Assembly: GCA_919901745.1 (NCBI GenBank)
Contig: CAKKPP010000028.1
Coordinates: 1 to 51,356 of the forward strand
Origin: Chloroflexota bacterium
Lineage (GTDB): Bacteria > Chloroflexota > Limnocylindria > Limnocylindrales > CSP1-4
DNA length: 51,356 nucleotides
Direction: 5' to 3'
Positions within the stretch are counted from its first letter, which is position 1, and each line of letters begins with the position of its first letter. Both the position numbers and the translations under genes were made by a program. Shown here piece after piece: positions 1 to 7,515 of this stretch. Below the pieces are notes generated by a model. It did no database searches. It saw only the letters and a program-made list of their open reading frames with translations, and was not told where the DNA came from.

Positions 1-97
1 CGTCAGCCCGCTGGGCTGCCGTCCTGGCGGCGATTACCGACGCACGCTCCTAGGGGATCCCGAACGCAATCGGTTCATAAGCAGCCTCGGCGAACAC

Positions 98-132
98 AAA
101 AACGCCGGCGGGGCGGTCGTCCTCGCCGGCGT
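98..132 (-). terminator. Rho-independent terminator of the sigma/one-helix operon
   Basis: On the minus strand a 9-bp GC-rich stem (arms at 102-110 and 124-132) is followed by a run of T residues. It lies just downstream of the stop codon of the gene at 149-841, so it plausibly ends the sigma-factor operon. Positions 1-97 hold no gene that can be supported. Confidence 0.75.
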
Positions 133-148
133 CGTGTGCCTTGTTCGG

Positions 149-841
149 CTACGGACCGAGCTCGACCGTTCCCTCGATCGGTTCCATCCCTGCTGGGAGA
201 TCTCCCGCCCCCCCGATCGCGATCATGTCGTCGAAGAACGCCTGGCAGCTGGCCGACCGCGGGTCGTTCATCTGCCACACGAAGATCGCCTCCACCGGGG
301 ATCCACGCTTGAAGACGATCGCGGCGCGTGTGTCCGCCGGTGCGTCGCTGTTCGTCGACTCCGTGACGTCACCGCCGATCCAGAGCAAGCCATCGATGGT
401 CCGCGTGCACTCGAGATCGACGGTGTAGCCGCCGTTGGTTTCAAGGGCAACGACTCTCATGCTCCCGGTCACGTTGGAGGCCCCTCCAGTCGCATCGAGA
501 GTGACGGTGTAGCCGCCGCCAACCTGGGCCGTGAAGGTGCCGCGAGCGAGCAGCGCCGGGCTCGGCGATGGCGCGATCGTCGGCTGGCCGCCGATGCCGC
601 CATTCCGCGGCAGGAATTGGTAGCCGACGACGGCCACGACGAGGATCGCTGCAGCCGCAGCCAACAGCTTCGCGTAGGTGTTCATGCGGTTGGACCTCCA
701 CGTCGGCCACCAGGACCGGCGCTGTGGCGTCGTGTCCACCTCGTCGAGGGCGCGCAGGAGCACGCGCTCGGCGTTCTCGTGCGTTTCCTCGCGAAGCCAC
801 GACAGGACGATGCGCGTGCCGGGGTCGCGTTCGGTGGTCAT
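149..841 (-). CDS. Single-pass membrane protein paired with ECF sigma factor (putative anti-sigma)
   Basis: The 230-residue protein has a cytoplasmic N-terminal part of about 50 residues, one membrane helix at roughly 55-72 (LLAAAAAILVVAVVGYQF), a Pro/Ser linker and an extracytoplasmic domain of about 140 residues. The domain resembles no family I can name. The ATG overlaps the stop of the upstream sigma-factor gene as ATGA, so the two are translationally coupled. This arrangement is typical of ECF sigma/anti-sigma pairs, and the likely role is to hold the sigma factor at the membrane until a signal arrives. I see no zinc-binding HxxxCxxC anti-sigma motif, so the anti-sigma role rests on context and topology. 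It could instead be a target gene of the sigma factor. Confidence 0.6.
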   Translation of the reverse strand: MTTERDPGTRIVLSWLREETHENAERVLLRALDEVDTTPQRRSWWPTWRSNRMNTYAKLLAAAAAILVVAVVGYQFLPRNGGIGGQPTIAPSPSPALLARGTFTAQVGGGYTVTLDATGGASNVTGSMRVVALETNGGYTVDLECTRTIDGLLWIGGDVTESTNSDAPADTRAAIVFKRGSPVEAIFVWQMNDPRSASCQAFFDDMIAIGGAGDLPAGMEPIEGTVELGP

Positions 842-1395
842 CGGGTTGCCTCCGCTGCCGCCGGACGCGCGTCGGAATCGAGTGCCGCCCGCATGGCGCG
901 CATCGCGTGATGAAGTCGGGAGTAGACGGTGCCGATCGGGATCTCCAGGATCTGGGCCACCCGTTCGAGCGGAAGGTCGGCGTAGTGATGCAGCACCAGC
1001 ACGGTCCGGTGGTCCACCGACAGGCGTCGGATGGCCGTTTCGAGCTGGTCCCGCTGGATGATCGCGTCGAACCCCCCGGAGTCCGACGGCTCGTCAGCCG
1101 GCAGGGTCCGCAGGTTCGGTGACCAGGCGCGCGACCGGCGTCCCTCCGCGTAACAGGCACGCACAAGAAGCCGGTACGACCAAGCGTCAAAGCGCGCCGG
1201 GTCACGAAGTTGCGGCAGGTCCCGCCAGATCGCGACCAGCGCCTGCTGCGTCGCATCCTCGGCGAGATCGATGTCGCGCAGGATCCTGCGCGACACGGAG
1301 AGGAACCTCGTCGCGAGGTCGGCGGCGACCAGCCCGAAGGCTTCCCTGTCGCCGTGCTGGGCCCGCTTCACGAGTTCGGTGTCCACGCCCCTCAT
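838..1395 (-). CDS. ECF-family RNA polymerase sigma factor
   Basis: This 185-residue protein has sigma region 2 (ELVKRAQHGDREAFGLV, then a DATQQALVAIWRDL core-binding segment) and region 4 with a helix-turn-helix ending IPIGTVYSRLHHAMRAMR. It lacks regions 1 and 3, as ECF sigma factors do. The ATG at 1395 sits just before the conserved region 2; the frame stays open upstream, with another ATG at 1482, but that extension is low-complexity and not family-like. A GGATGCAACC element at 1411-1420 (minus strand) just upstream could be a -35 box for an ECF sigma and would imply autoregulation. The gene is coupled to the membrane partner downstream. Confidence 0.85.
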   Translation of the reverse strand: MRGVDTELVKRAQHGDREAFGLVAADLATRFLSVSRRILRDIDLAEDATQQALVAIWRDLPQLRDPARFDAWSYRLLVRACYAEGRRSRAWSPNLRTLPADEPSDSGGFDAIIQRDQLETAIRRLSVDHRTVLVLHHYADLPLERVAQILEIPIGTVYSRLHHAMRAMRAALDSDARPAAAEATR

Positions 1396-1410
1396 CCGCA
1401 ACGTGGCGAC

Positions 1411-1420
1411 GGTTGCATCC
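1411..1420 (-). promoter_or_regulatory. Possible ECF-type -35 element (GGATGCAACC)
   Basis: The 10-mer GGATGCAACC lies 15 nt upstream of the chosen sigma-factor start on the minus strand. TGCAACC resembles the AAC-containing -35 elements read by ECF sigma factors. A matching -10 is not clear, and if the spacing is standard the transcript would begin near the start codon. This is inference from one instance. Confidence 0.3.
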
Positions 1421-1595
1421 GACGCCTTCGTAGGGTATGGGTCTGCGACACGTGTGGGGCCTTCAAAGTTCGATCGCCCCATTTGGATTCGATCGCCCTT
1501 CTGACGCTCCTGCTCGTGGTGGCGACCGTTGTGGCCACGTACCTGAGCACGGCTCAGGCCCGCCTCGGAGCTGGCGCTGCCCGAAAAGGTTGCAA

Positions 1596-1625
1596 TGGCG
1601 CGCCCGACAGTGGCGCGCCCGACAG
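1596..1625. repeat. Two tandem 15-bp copies of the tRNA-Arg 3' end
   Basis: The 15-mer TGGCGCGCCCGACAG occurs at 1596-1610 and again at 1611-1625, immediately left of the insertion sequence. The same 15-mer forms the 3' end, including CCA, of the tRNA-Arg gene at 2942-2956, immediately right of the element. One copy on each side can be the target-site duplication. The extra left copy implies an earlier duplication at this site. Confidence 0.85.
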
Positions 1626-2941
1626 TGTCTGAGTTCACGACATGTGAGTCAGATGATCTGAGCCGGATGAGTCGCGACATCCGCGACAGTCGGGCGCATG
1701 TCGAAGCATCGGGTGGCCGTCCTCAAGGTCGTCTCCAAGCAGTTGTCCGTCACTGCCGCGGCAGCCGCATACGGGATCAGCCGGCAGCAGCTCACGCGAC
1801 TGGTCCGTCGCTACCGCGACGGTGGGCTCGAGGCGCTCGAGCCACGCTCCCATCGACCCCTGACCAACCCGCGCCACACGCCGGACGCGACCCGCGACCG
1901 GATCGTCGCCCTCCGACGGGAGCTGACGGCCCACGGGCTTGACGCGGGGCCGGTCACGATCGCCTGGCACCTGGAGCGCGAGGAGCTCCCGGTCCCGTCG
2001 ACCTCGACCATCCGGCGCATCCTGCACGCCGCTGGCCTCATCGTGCCCGAGCCGCGCAAGCGTCCACGCAGCTCCTGGATCCGGTTCGAGGCTGGCGCGC
2101 CCAACGAGTGCTGGCAGTCCGACTTCACCCACTGGCGCCGCGCGGACGGGAGCGAGGTCGAGATCATCGACTGGCTCGACGACCATGCCCGCTTCCTGCT
2201 CGCGGTCACCGCCTTCCGGCGGGTCGCCGGCGACGACGTGGTGGCCACGTTCAGCGCGGCGGGTGACGAGCACGGCTGGCCGGCGGCCACCCTCACCGAC
2301 AACGGGTCCGTGTACACGTCGCGCTTCACGGGCGGGCGCAACGGCTTCGAGTACCTGCTCGCCTACCTCGGCATCCGCCAGAAGAACGGAGCACCAGGGC
2401 ACCCCCAGACCCAGGGCAAGGTCGAGCGCTTCCACCAGACCCTCAAGCGCTGGCTCGAGCGCCAACCGGTGGCGCGCACCCTCGCCGAGCTCCAGGCCCA
2501 GCTCGACGCCTTCCGCCTCGAGTACAACGAGCGCCGGCCACACCGCGCGACCGGGCGGGTCACCCCGGGCGAAGCCTACCGGGCGACGCCCAAGGCGCAT
2601 CCCGTCGGTCGCGGCGCACCCGGCCACTTCCGTCTCCGCTACGACGTCGCCGACAAGAAGGGGGCCGTGACCCTGCGCCGGGCCGGTCGCCTGTATCACC
2701 TCAAGGTCGGCGCCGTCTATGCCCGTCGGCGCGTCCTGGCCATCGTCGATGAGGCCGAGGTCACGGTCGTGGCCCTCGACACCGGCGAGGTCCTCTCGAC
2801 CCACCTGATCGAGCCCGGCAAGGGCTACTGGGGCAACCAACGACGAGACCCCGGCCGATGGCCGGGGTCTCCAGCAACCGGCTGATCACATGTGTCGCCG
2901 ATGTCGCGACTCATGTGTCGCACATGTCGCGACTCATGACA
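1626..2941 (+). mobile_element. IS481-family insertion sequence, complete, 1316 bp
   Basis: The element starts TGTC and ends GACA. The terminal inverted repeats (about 1626-1648 and 2919-2941) match at most positions with two small indels. A second inverted pair lies just inside (1666-1688 and 2893-2915) and differs at only one or two positions. The element contains one transposase gene and is flanked by 15-bp direct repeats, within the size range reported for IS481-type duplications. It sits exactly at the encoded CCA end of tRNA-Arg(CCG). The intact gene and clean ends suggest a recent insertion. Confidence 0.85.
1698..2885 (+). CDS. IS481-family DDE transposase
   Basis: The 395-residue protein starts with a helix-turn-helix (VTAAAAAYGISRQQLTRLVR, about 18-37) and a second HTH-like segment to about 115. 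An rve-type integrase core follows, with catalytic residues near D142 (WQSDFTHW), D201 (TDNGSVY) and E243 (GKVERFHQ). The HPQTQGKVER segment is typical of IS481. The C-terminal part (about 330-395) is an extra small domain seen in some family members. The frame is intact and lies wholly inside the inverted repeats, so the protein is probably functional. Confidence 0.92.
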   Translation: MSKHRVAVLKVVSKQLSVTAAAAAYGISRQQLTRLVRRYRDGGLEALEPRSHRPLTNPRHTPDATRDRIVALRRELTAHGLDAGPVTIAWHLEREELPVPSTSTIRRILHAAGLIVPEPRKRPRSSWIRFEAGAPNECWQSDFTHWRRADGSEVEIIDWLDDHARFLLAVTAFRRVAGDDVVATFSAAGDEHGWPAATLTDNGSVYTSRFTGGRNGFEYLLAYLGIRQKNGAPGHPQTQGKVERFHQTLKRWLERQPVARTLAELQAQLDAFRLEYNERRPHRATGRVTPGEAYRATPKAHPVGRGAPGHFRLRYDVADKKGAVTLRRAGRLYHLKVGAVYARRRVLAIVDEAEVTVVALDTGEVLSTHLIEPGKGYWGNQRRDPGRWPGSPATG

Positions 2942-3017
2942 TGGCGCGCCCGACAGGACTCGAACCTGCGACCTTTGGGTCCGGAACCCAACGCTCTATC
3001 CACTGAGCTACAGGCGC
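2942..3017 (-). tRNA. tRNA-Arg (anticodon CCG)
   Basis: Read on the minus strand, the 7-bp acceptor stem (GCGCCTG with CGGGCGC, one G-U pair), the D arm, an anticodon stem TTGGG/CCCAA with loop TTCCGGA, and the T arm with TTCGAGT all fold. The anticodon is CCG, decoding CGG. The discriminator is G and CCA is encoded. The insertion sequence abuts the last base of the gene, so processing of the tRNA 3' end now occurs against IS sequence. Confidence 0.95.
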
Positions 3018-3027
3018 GCGGAGCCGT

Positions 3028-3056
3028 AGGGTAGCGCAGCGCGCCAGGACCGGGAA
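3028..3056 (-). promoter_or_regulatory. Putative promoter of tRNA-Arg
   Basis: On the minus strand TACCCT (-10, at 3028-3033) lies 10 nt before the tRNA 5' end, with TTCCCG (weak -35, at 3051-3056) at 17-nt spacing. Similar TANNCT boxes precede other genes in this window. Confidence 0.45.
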
Positions 3057-3182
3057 CTCAGGGATATCCATCGCGGGGTGATCGGGCCTCGCAGCGGTTG
3101 CCCACGATCGGCGCTGTGCCCGTTCGGTGGGCTCCATCCTCCTGAATAGCCCTCGGTCGTCACGGACGTCGGGGCAAGGAAA

Positions 3183-3210
3183 AACGGCCCGTCCGAGGAC
3201 GGGCCGTTTG
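3183..3210 (-). terminator. Rho-independent terminator of the cold-shock gene
   Basis: On the minus strand a near-perfect hairpin (arms 3183-3195 and 3198-3210, tight loop) is followed by T6. It begins about 12 nt after the stop of the cold-shock gene. Confidence 0.9.
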
Positions 3211-3221
3211 ACGAAGCAGGC

Positions 3222-3425
3222 CTAGGCCGAGCGAACCTGTGCGGCTCGCGGTCCCTTGGGGCTGGATTCGATCTCGAACTCCACCTTCTCGCCGCCGACA
3301 AGGCGGTCGAAGTCGAGGGAGGAGTCGAGGCCGTTGCGATGGAAGAAGTATTCCTTCTCATCCTCAGCGGCGATGAAGCCGAAGCCGCGATCGGCAACGA
3401 CCTTCTTGATGGTACCGGTGGTCAC
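3222..3425 (-). CDS. csp: Cold-shock domain protein
   Basis: The 67-residue protein is a single cold-shock domain with the RNP1-like motif RGFGFIA and RNP2-like EYFFHRN. It binds single-stranded RNA or DNA and acts as an RNA chaperone. The GTG at 3423-3425 is chosen because GGAGG lies just upstream and this gives the standard family length. The frame is open further upstream, but that part does not resemble the family. One substitution, EYFFH for the usual DVFVH, makes it a slightly divergent Csp. It is monocistronic, with a strong terminator just after it. Confidence 0.92.
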   Translation of the reverse strand: MTTGTIKKVVADRGFGFIAAEDEKEYFFHRNGLDSSLDFDRLVGGEKVEFEIESSPKGPRAAQVRSA

Positions 3426-3939
3426 AGTGACCTCCAAAGCTTCCCGAACACGGATCGCATGACGCACGGTCCGTTCGAGAAGGGGGTCGACCACGCGGAG
3501 CATCGCCACACAGCGTGGCGAGTCACCACCATAGCACGAACGTCCACGTGACCAGGTTCCGGCCGATGGCCGGAGCGAGGGTAGGCTGCTCGTCGCCCGA
3601 TCCCACGAACCGGGTGAGACGTGGTTGTGGTGCTACGTCGACGAGGTCGATCTCTGACGATCGGGTTTGCTCCGATATGCCGGACAAAGTTCGAGGCGGC
3701 TCCCGAAGGAACCGCCTCGATGCTGTCCCGGTGAAGGTTTCCGCCGAAGCGGAAGACTTCTGCCACGCGTCAAGGGCATCTATCACGTCGGCTGCACCGA
3801 CTACCCTGACCCTACCTACCCATGACCTTGCCGCTGGGGCAGCGTTGGCTGCTATGCAGCAATCGGGAGTGTAGACGATTCGGGCTCCGAATCCAAGGAG
3901 TTTCGACGCTCGGAACGATGTAAATTCCTTAACCTTCGT
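3426..3939. other. Gene-free stretch upstream of csp
   Basis: About 510 nt lie between the cold-shock gene and the cyclophilin gene, both on the minus strand. I find no family-like reading frame. The one clear structure is the hairpin at 3691-3720. The stretch probably holds the cyclophilin 3' end, the csp promoter and possibly a long csp leader; no good sigma-70 promoter stands out. Confidence 0.5.
3691..3720 (-). other. 13-bp hairpin with UUCG tetraloop
   Basis: On the minus strand the RNA forms a 13-bp stem (one G-U pair) capped by C(UUCG)G, a very stable loop. The G-U pair would be an A-C mismatch on the plus strand, so the structure favours the minus strand. Only a weak CTTT follows, so it is a poor terminator by sequence. 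It may end the cyclophilin operon or belong to the csp leader. Confidence 0.5.
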
Positions 3940-4437
3940 TCACGCCTCGTCCGGAAGTACCTTGATCGACGTCATCGCCACCGGCTTGTCGGGCAGGTCG
4001 CGCGAGTTTCGTGGCGCGGACACGATCTTCGCGACGACGTCCATACCCTTCGTCACCTGGCCGAACAGCGTGTAGTTCTTGGGCAGCTTGCCCGTCAGGT
4101 CGTCGGTGCAGATGAAGAACTGGCTGCCGTTCGTGTTCGGGCCTGAATTGGCCATCGCGAGGGCCCCCGCGAGGTAGTCGCCCTTGACCGGCTCGTCGGC
4201 GAACTTGTAGCCGGGCCCGCCGGTCCCGACGCGCCCGGCATTGAGTGCCGACTTCTTGCCGTGCTCGCCGTCGCCGCCCTGGATGACGAAGCCCGGGATG
4301 CACCGGTGGAAGATCACGTCGTCGTAAAAGCCCTTCGCGGCGAGGTCGATGAAGTTCTGGACGGTCCTGGGGGCACTGTCGGCGTAGAGCTGGACCTCGA
4401 TGTCGCCGATCTCTGTGCTGATGGTGGCGCGGGTCAT
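3940..4437 (-). CDS. Cyclophilin-type peptidyl-prolyl cis-trans isomerase (cytoplasmic)
   Basis: The 165-residue protein is a compact bacterial cyclophilin that catalyses cis-trans isomerisation of Xaa-Pro bonds. Family motifs are clear: VIFHRCIPGFVIQGGD (with the catalytic Arg), MANSGPNTNGSQFFI, and YTLFGQVTKGMDVV. It has no signal peptide, so it should act in the cytoplasm. It lies 37 nt downstream of a second, lipoprotein cyclophilin on the same strand and is probably the last gene of that operon. Length and motifs are normal. Confidence 0.93.
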   Translation of the reverse strand: MTRATISTEIGDIEVQLYADSAPRTVQNFIDLAAKGFYDDVIFHRCIPGFVIQGGDGEHGKKSALNAGRVGTGGPGYKFADEPVKGDYLAGALAMANSGPNTNGSQFFICTDDLTGKLPKNYTLFGQVTKGMDVVAKIVSAPRNSRDLPDKPVAMTSIKVLPDEA

Positions 4438-4474
4438 TGGCCATGTCCTTTCGCTGTCACGGGCTGGCTCGCTC

Positions 4475-5113
4475 TCACGGGGTGCTGACGGTGACCGAAT
4501 CCATGGCCACCGGTTGAAGCGCGCGGTTGTCCGGCGAGCCGCTGTTGGGCATCGCCGCGATCTTGTCGACGGTGTCCATCCCGGCTGTCACCTCCCCGAA
4601 AATGGCGTAGGTGTTATAGCTGGCGAGGGCCTGTGCGGCACCGTCGCCAAGAACGACGAAGAACTGCGAGCCCTGGGAGTTCGGCGCGCTGGTCCGCGCC
4701 ATCGCCACCGTGGCGCGATGGTAGGTCGCGGTGACCGGCTCGTCGGCGATGCCGTAGCCGGGACCGCCCGTGCCATTGCCGGACGGGTCGCCTCCCTGGA
4801 TGACGAATCCCGGGACGAGGCGATGGAAGACGACTCCATCGTAATAGCCGCACTCGGCCAGGGCCACGAAGTTGCCTGCAGCGATCGGTGACAGGTCGGC
4901 GGTCACGGTGATCGCGAACTCGCCCTGCGACGTCGAGATGGTGACGGTCCGCGTCTCGCCTGCGGCAAGAGCCGGCGGCTGGCTGGTTGGACAGGTCCCG
5001 CCGATGGCGCCCGGCGGAACGAGATCGGTCGATGCCGGAGATGCGGCCGCCGTGCATGCGCCGAGAACGATGGCCAGCGCACCGATGGCGGCGAGGGAGC
5101 GTGCTCGGATCAT
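4475..5113 (-). CDS. Cyclophilin-type PPIase, predicted lipoprotein
   Basis: The 212-residue protein has a lipoprotein signal peptide (LAAIGALAIVLGAC, lipobox Cys at about 20), a linker, then a cyclophilin domain with VVFHRLVPGFVIQGGD, MARTSAPNSQGSQFF and YAIFGEVTAGMDTV. It should fold proteins outside the cytoplasmic membrane. The ATG at 5113 overlaps the hisA stop as ATGA. The catalytic Arg is present. It forms a pair with the cytoplasmic cyclophilin downstream, one for each compartment. Confidence 0.92.
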   Translation of the reverse strand: MIRARSLAAIGALAIVLGACTAAASPASTDLVPPGAIGGTCPTSQPPALAAGETRTVTISTSQGEFAITVTADLSPIAAGNFVALAECGYYDGVVFHRLVPGFVIQGGDPSGNGTGGPGYGIADEPVTATYHRATVAMARTSAPNSQGSQFFVVLGDGAAQALASYNTYAIFGEVTAGMDTVDKIAAMPNSGSPDNRALQPVAMDSVTVSTP

Positions 5114-5811
5114 GTGGCGGCCTCCAGGGCTGCGCGGTAGTCGATGGCCCCGGACAGGAGCGCCTCTCCGAGGATGATGCCCGTCATCCCGGCATCGCGC
5201 ACGCGACGGACCCCGTCGATGTCGCGGACGCCGCCCGCCACGAGCAGGTCGGCATCGACCTCGCGGGCCAGCGCGCCGAGGGCATCGAGCTCGGGGTCGG
5301 TGCCACCGTGGGTCAGGACAAACCGCCGAACGCCCATCCCGACGAGCTCGCCGATGAGATCGTGCAGGGCCGGGATCGCGGGCCGTCGCCACGGAAAGGC
5401 CGCGAGCCGCTCCGGACGAGGATCGAGACCGACCGCGAGCCAGTCACCGGCGACGGCGAGCGCTTCCCTGAGCGTGTCCGGGTCGTCGGCCACGACGAGG
5501 GACAGCACGACGCGTGTCGCGCCGGCCGCGAATGCGAGTCGGATCTGGTCGGCACCTTCGAGTCCACCGGCGAGCTGGATCGGCGTGGCCGTCCGCGACG
5601 CGATCGCCCCGACCGACTCGAGATTGACCGGCTGGCCGGCCCGCGCGCCGTCGAAGTCGACCAGGTGAATGACCGGCGCGCCGAGCTCGACGAAGCGCTC
5701 GGCGATCTGCTCCGGTCGGTCGGTCGGCGACCCCGCTCCGGTAGCTGCACCGGGCCAGAAGACGACCCGCGAGCGCCCGCGCTCGATGTCGATCGAGGGG
5801 ATGACCTGCAC
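5110..5811 (-). CDS. hisA: HisA-like phosphoribosyl isomerase
   Basis: The 233-residue TIM-barrel protein resembles HisA, which isomerises ProFAR to PRFAR in histidine synthesis. Seen motifs are VIPSIDI with D8, IHLVDFDGA, IQLAGGL, AVGLDPR with D130, VAGGVRDIDGV and GIILGEALLSG. D8 and D130 match the two catalytic Asp positions. The usual TDIxRDGT loop reads THGGTDPEL, and the first phosphate-side loop is shortened, so the enzyme is divergent. GTG start, 6 nt after the upstream stop. No other his-synthesis gene is in the window. It could be a HisA paralog with another substrate. Confidence 0.78.
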   Translation of the reverse strand: MQVIPSIDIERGRSRVVFWPGAATGAGSPTDRPEQIAERFVELGAPVIHLVDFDGARAGQPVNLESVGAIASRTATPIQLAGGLEGADQIRLAFAAGATRVVLSLVVADDPDTLREALAVAGDWLAVGLDPRPERLAAFPWRRPAIPALHDLIGELVGMGVRRFVLTHGGTDPELDALGALAREVDADLLVAGGVRDIDGVRRVRDAGMTGIILGEALLSGAIDYRAALEAAT

Positions 5812-5817
5812 GCGCCG

Positions 5818-7515
5818 TCAGGCCTCGAGATCTGCCGGGGTGTGTGCCGCCGCGAGTCGACGATGGAAGCTGATCGGGATCGATCCGTTGCGAAGCAGGC
5901 CGTCGTGGAAGTCCCGCAGGCTGAATCGTTCGCCGAGTCGACGGCGCTCGTCCTCGCGGAACCGCAACAGGAGCACCTTGCCCAGGAGGTAGGACAGCTG
6001 GTACGTCGGCGTGTAGGTGTAGCGGAGGACCTCGGCCCGGGCGTTGGCGCGCTCAAAGCTCGTATGCCGGATGAGGAATTCGGTGGCCTCATCGACGCCC
6101 ATCTCGCCGCGACTCATGCGGACGTCGAGAATGATCCGGCAGGCGCGCCAGATGGCGTCGGTGGCGAGCGCGACCCGGAACGTGGGCCTGTCGTCGAAGC
6201 CCTCCTCCCGCATCATCTGCTCGCAGTACATGCCCCAGCCCTCGACGAATTCCGGCGCGTCGACCTGGAGGCGGGTCAGCGAGGGATGACGGGAGCCGAC
6301 GGACAGCTGGAGATGATGTCCCGGATACGCCTCGTGAACGCTGGTGTTGCTGATGCTGCTTCGATTGTGCTCGCGCATGGCGCCAGGCCCGTCACCCACC
6401 GACGGCGTGACGATGTACAGCCCCATCGGCTTCGCCTCGAACCGTGCCGGTTGGAAGTACGCCGCAAAGGGGACCAGCGTCCTGAGGTATTTCGGCGTGG
6501 CGAGCACGTGGATCCGCTCATCGTCTGGAACGCTCGCCAGATCCCGCGCGATCAGGTGCGCCCGAGCCCGGTCCATGCTGTGGCGGTATGAATCGAGCGC
6601 CTCGGCGAAGGTCGCCGCGTGGTCCGACTTGATCCGGTCGATCACCGTTGCCTCGTCCGCCGTGGGGTCCACGTCGCGCGCGGCCGCGCGCCGAGCCTCG
6701 ATCTGCTCGCTGAGCTGGGCCTCACCGATGGCCAGGATGGCGTCGGCATCGAGGTCCTCGAGGGCCCGCAGGCCGATGAGGGTGTCGAAGCGCTCATAGC
6801 CCAACGCCCAATCGTCGGTTCCCGAGGCGAGGGTCCCGCGGAGCCAGACGGCGTGGTCGCCGATTGCGGCGCGGGCCCGTCCGGCGGCGCGCTCGAGGCG
6901 GCGCAGGTCCGTCGCGGCCAGCTCTTCGCGGCCGGCGGCCACGATCTCGTCGATGAACTCGGGCAGGTGTCCGGCCGCCTCGATCTCGAGCTGCTGCCAG
7001 AGGCGAACCTGCGGGACAGCGGCGCGCGTCCGACTCCCCTCCAGATATGTCGGAATGGCATCGAGGCGGCCGGCCAGCGCCGACAGGCGTTCAGCGAGGG
7101 GCGCGAAGTCGCGCGCAAACAGCAGGAACAGGCCCTCGCCGATGGTGTCGAGCGCAACCGATCGGCGCTCCCACAGACGGACAACGTCGAGCTCGAAGAT
7201 CGTCCGGCGGACGTTGTGCAGCTCCAGGTCTCGCTCGAAGGCGGCCTCCGGTGAGAAGCCCTCGGGATCGAGCGCCTCGATCGTGGCCAGGTGCGCCCGC
7301 TCGTCGGCCAGACGGCCGAGGACGGCATCGCGACTGCCGTCGGCGAGGCGGTCGTCGAGGTCGTGGAGACCATAGAACGTGGCGGAGACCGGGTCGTCGG
7401 CAACGACCCGGCGAAAGCGCGCCTCCACGAGGTCGTACAGGTGGTTGTCGTGGAGTCCCGGGTTGGTCGCCGCCGCCGGGCGCGGCCAGGCGCGTGCCGC
7501 GAACGGATCGGTCAC
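5818..7515 (-). CDS. DUF885-family putative metallopeptidase
   Basis: The 565-residue protein belongs to the DUF885 family, mostly alpha-helical proteins thought to be zinc peptidases. The diagnostic motif HEAYPGHHLQ is at about 390-400, and EFVEGWGMYCEQMM supplies a downstream Glu, as in gluzincin-like folds. There is no signal peptide, so it should be cytoplasmic. The GTG start overlaps the stop of threonine aldolase as GTGA, so it is translationally coupled. The substrate is unknown; the operon context (amino-acid breakdown, prolyl isomerases) fits peptide or amino-acid turnover. Confidence 0.85.
   Translation of the reverse strand: MTDPFAARAWPRPAAATNPGLHDNHLYDLVEARFRRVVADDPVSATFYGLHDLDDRLADGSRDAVLGRLADERAHLATIEALDPEGFSPEAAFERDLELHNVRRTIFELDVVRLWERRSVALDTIGEGLFLLFARDFAPLAERLSALAGRLDAIPTYLEGSRTRAAVPQVRLWQQLEIEAAGHLPEFIDEIVAAGREELAATDLRRLERAAGRARAAIGDHAVWLRGTLASGTDDWALGYERFDTLIGLRALEDLDADAILAIGEAQLSEQIEARRAAARDVDPTADEATVIDRIKSDHAATFAEALDSYRHSMDRARAHLIARDLASVPDDERIHVLATPKYLRTLVPFAAYFQPARFEAKPMGLYIVTPSVGDGPGAMREHNRSSISNTSVHEAYPGHHLQLSVGSRHPSLTRLQVDAPEFVEGWGMYCEQMMREEGFDDRPTFRVALATDAIWRACRIILDVRMSRGEMGVDEATEFLIRHTSFERANARAEVLRYTYTPTYQLSYLLGKVLLLRFREDERRRLGERFSLRDFHDGLLRNGSIPISFHRRLAAAHTPADLEA

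Noticed and set aside
3515..3874. 119-codon plus-strand frame in the region upstream of csp
   Set aside because: Composition is random-looking, there is no ribosome-binding site or family resemblance, and the hairpin at 3691-3720 lies within it.
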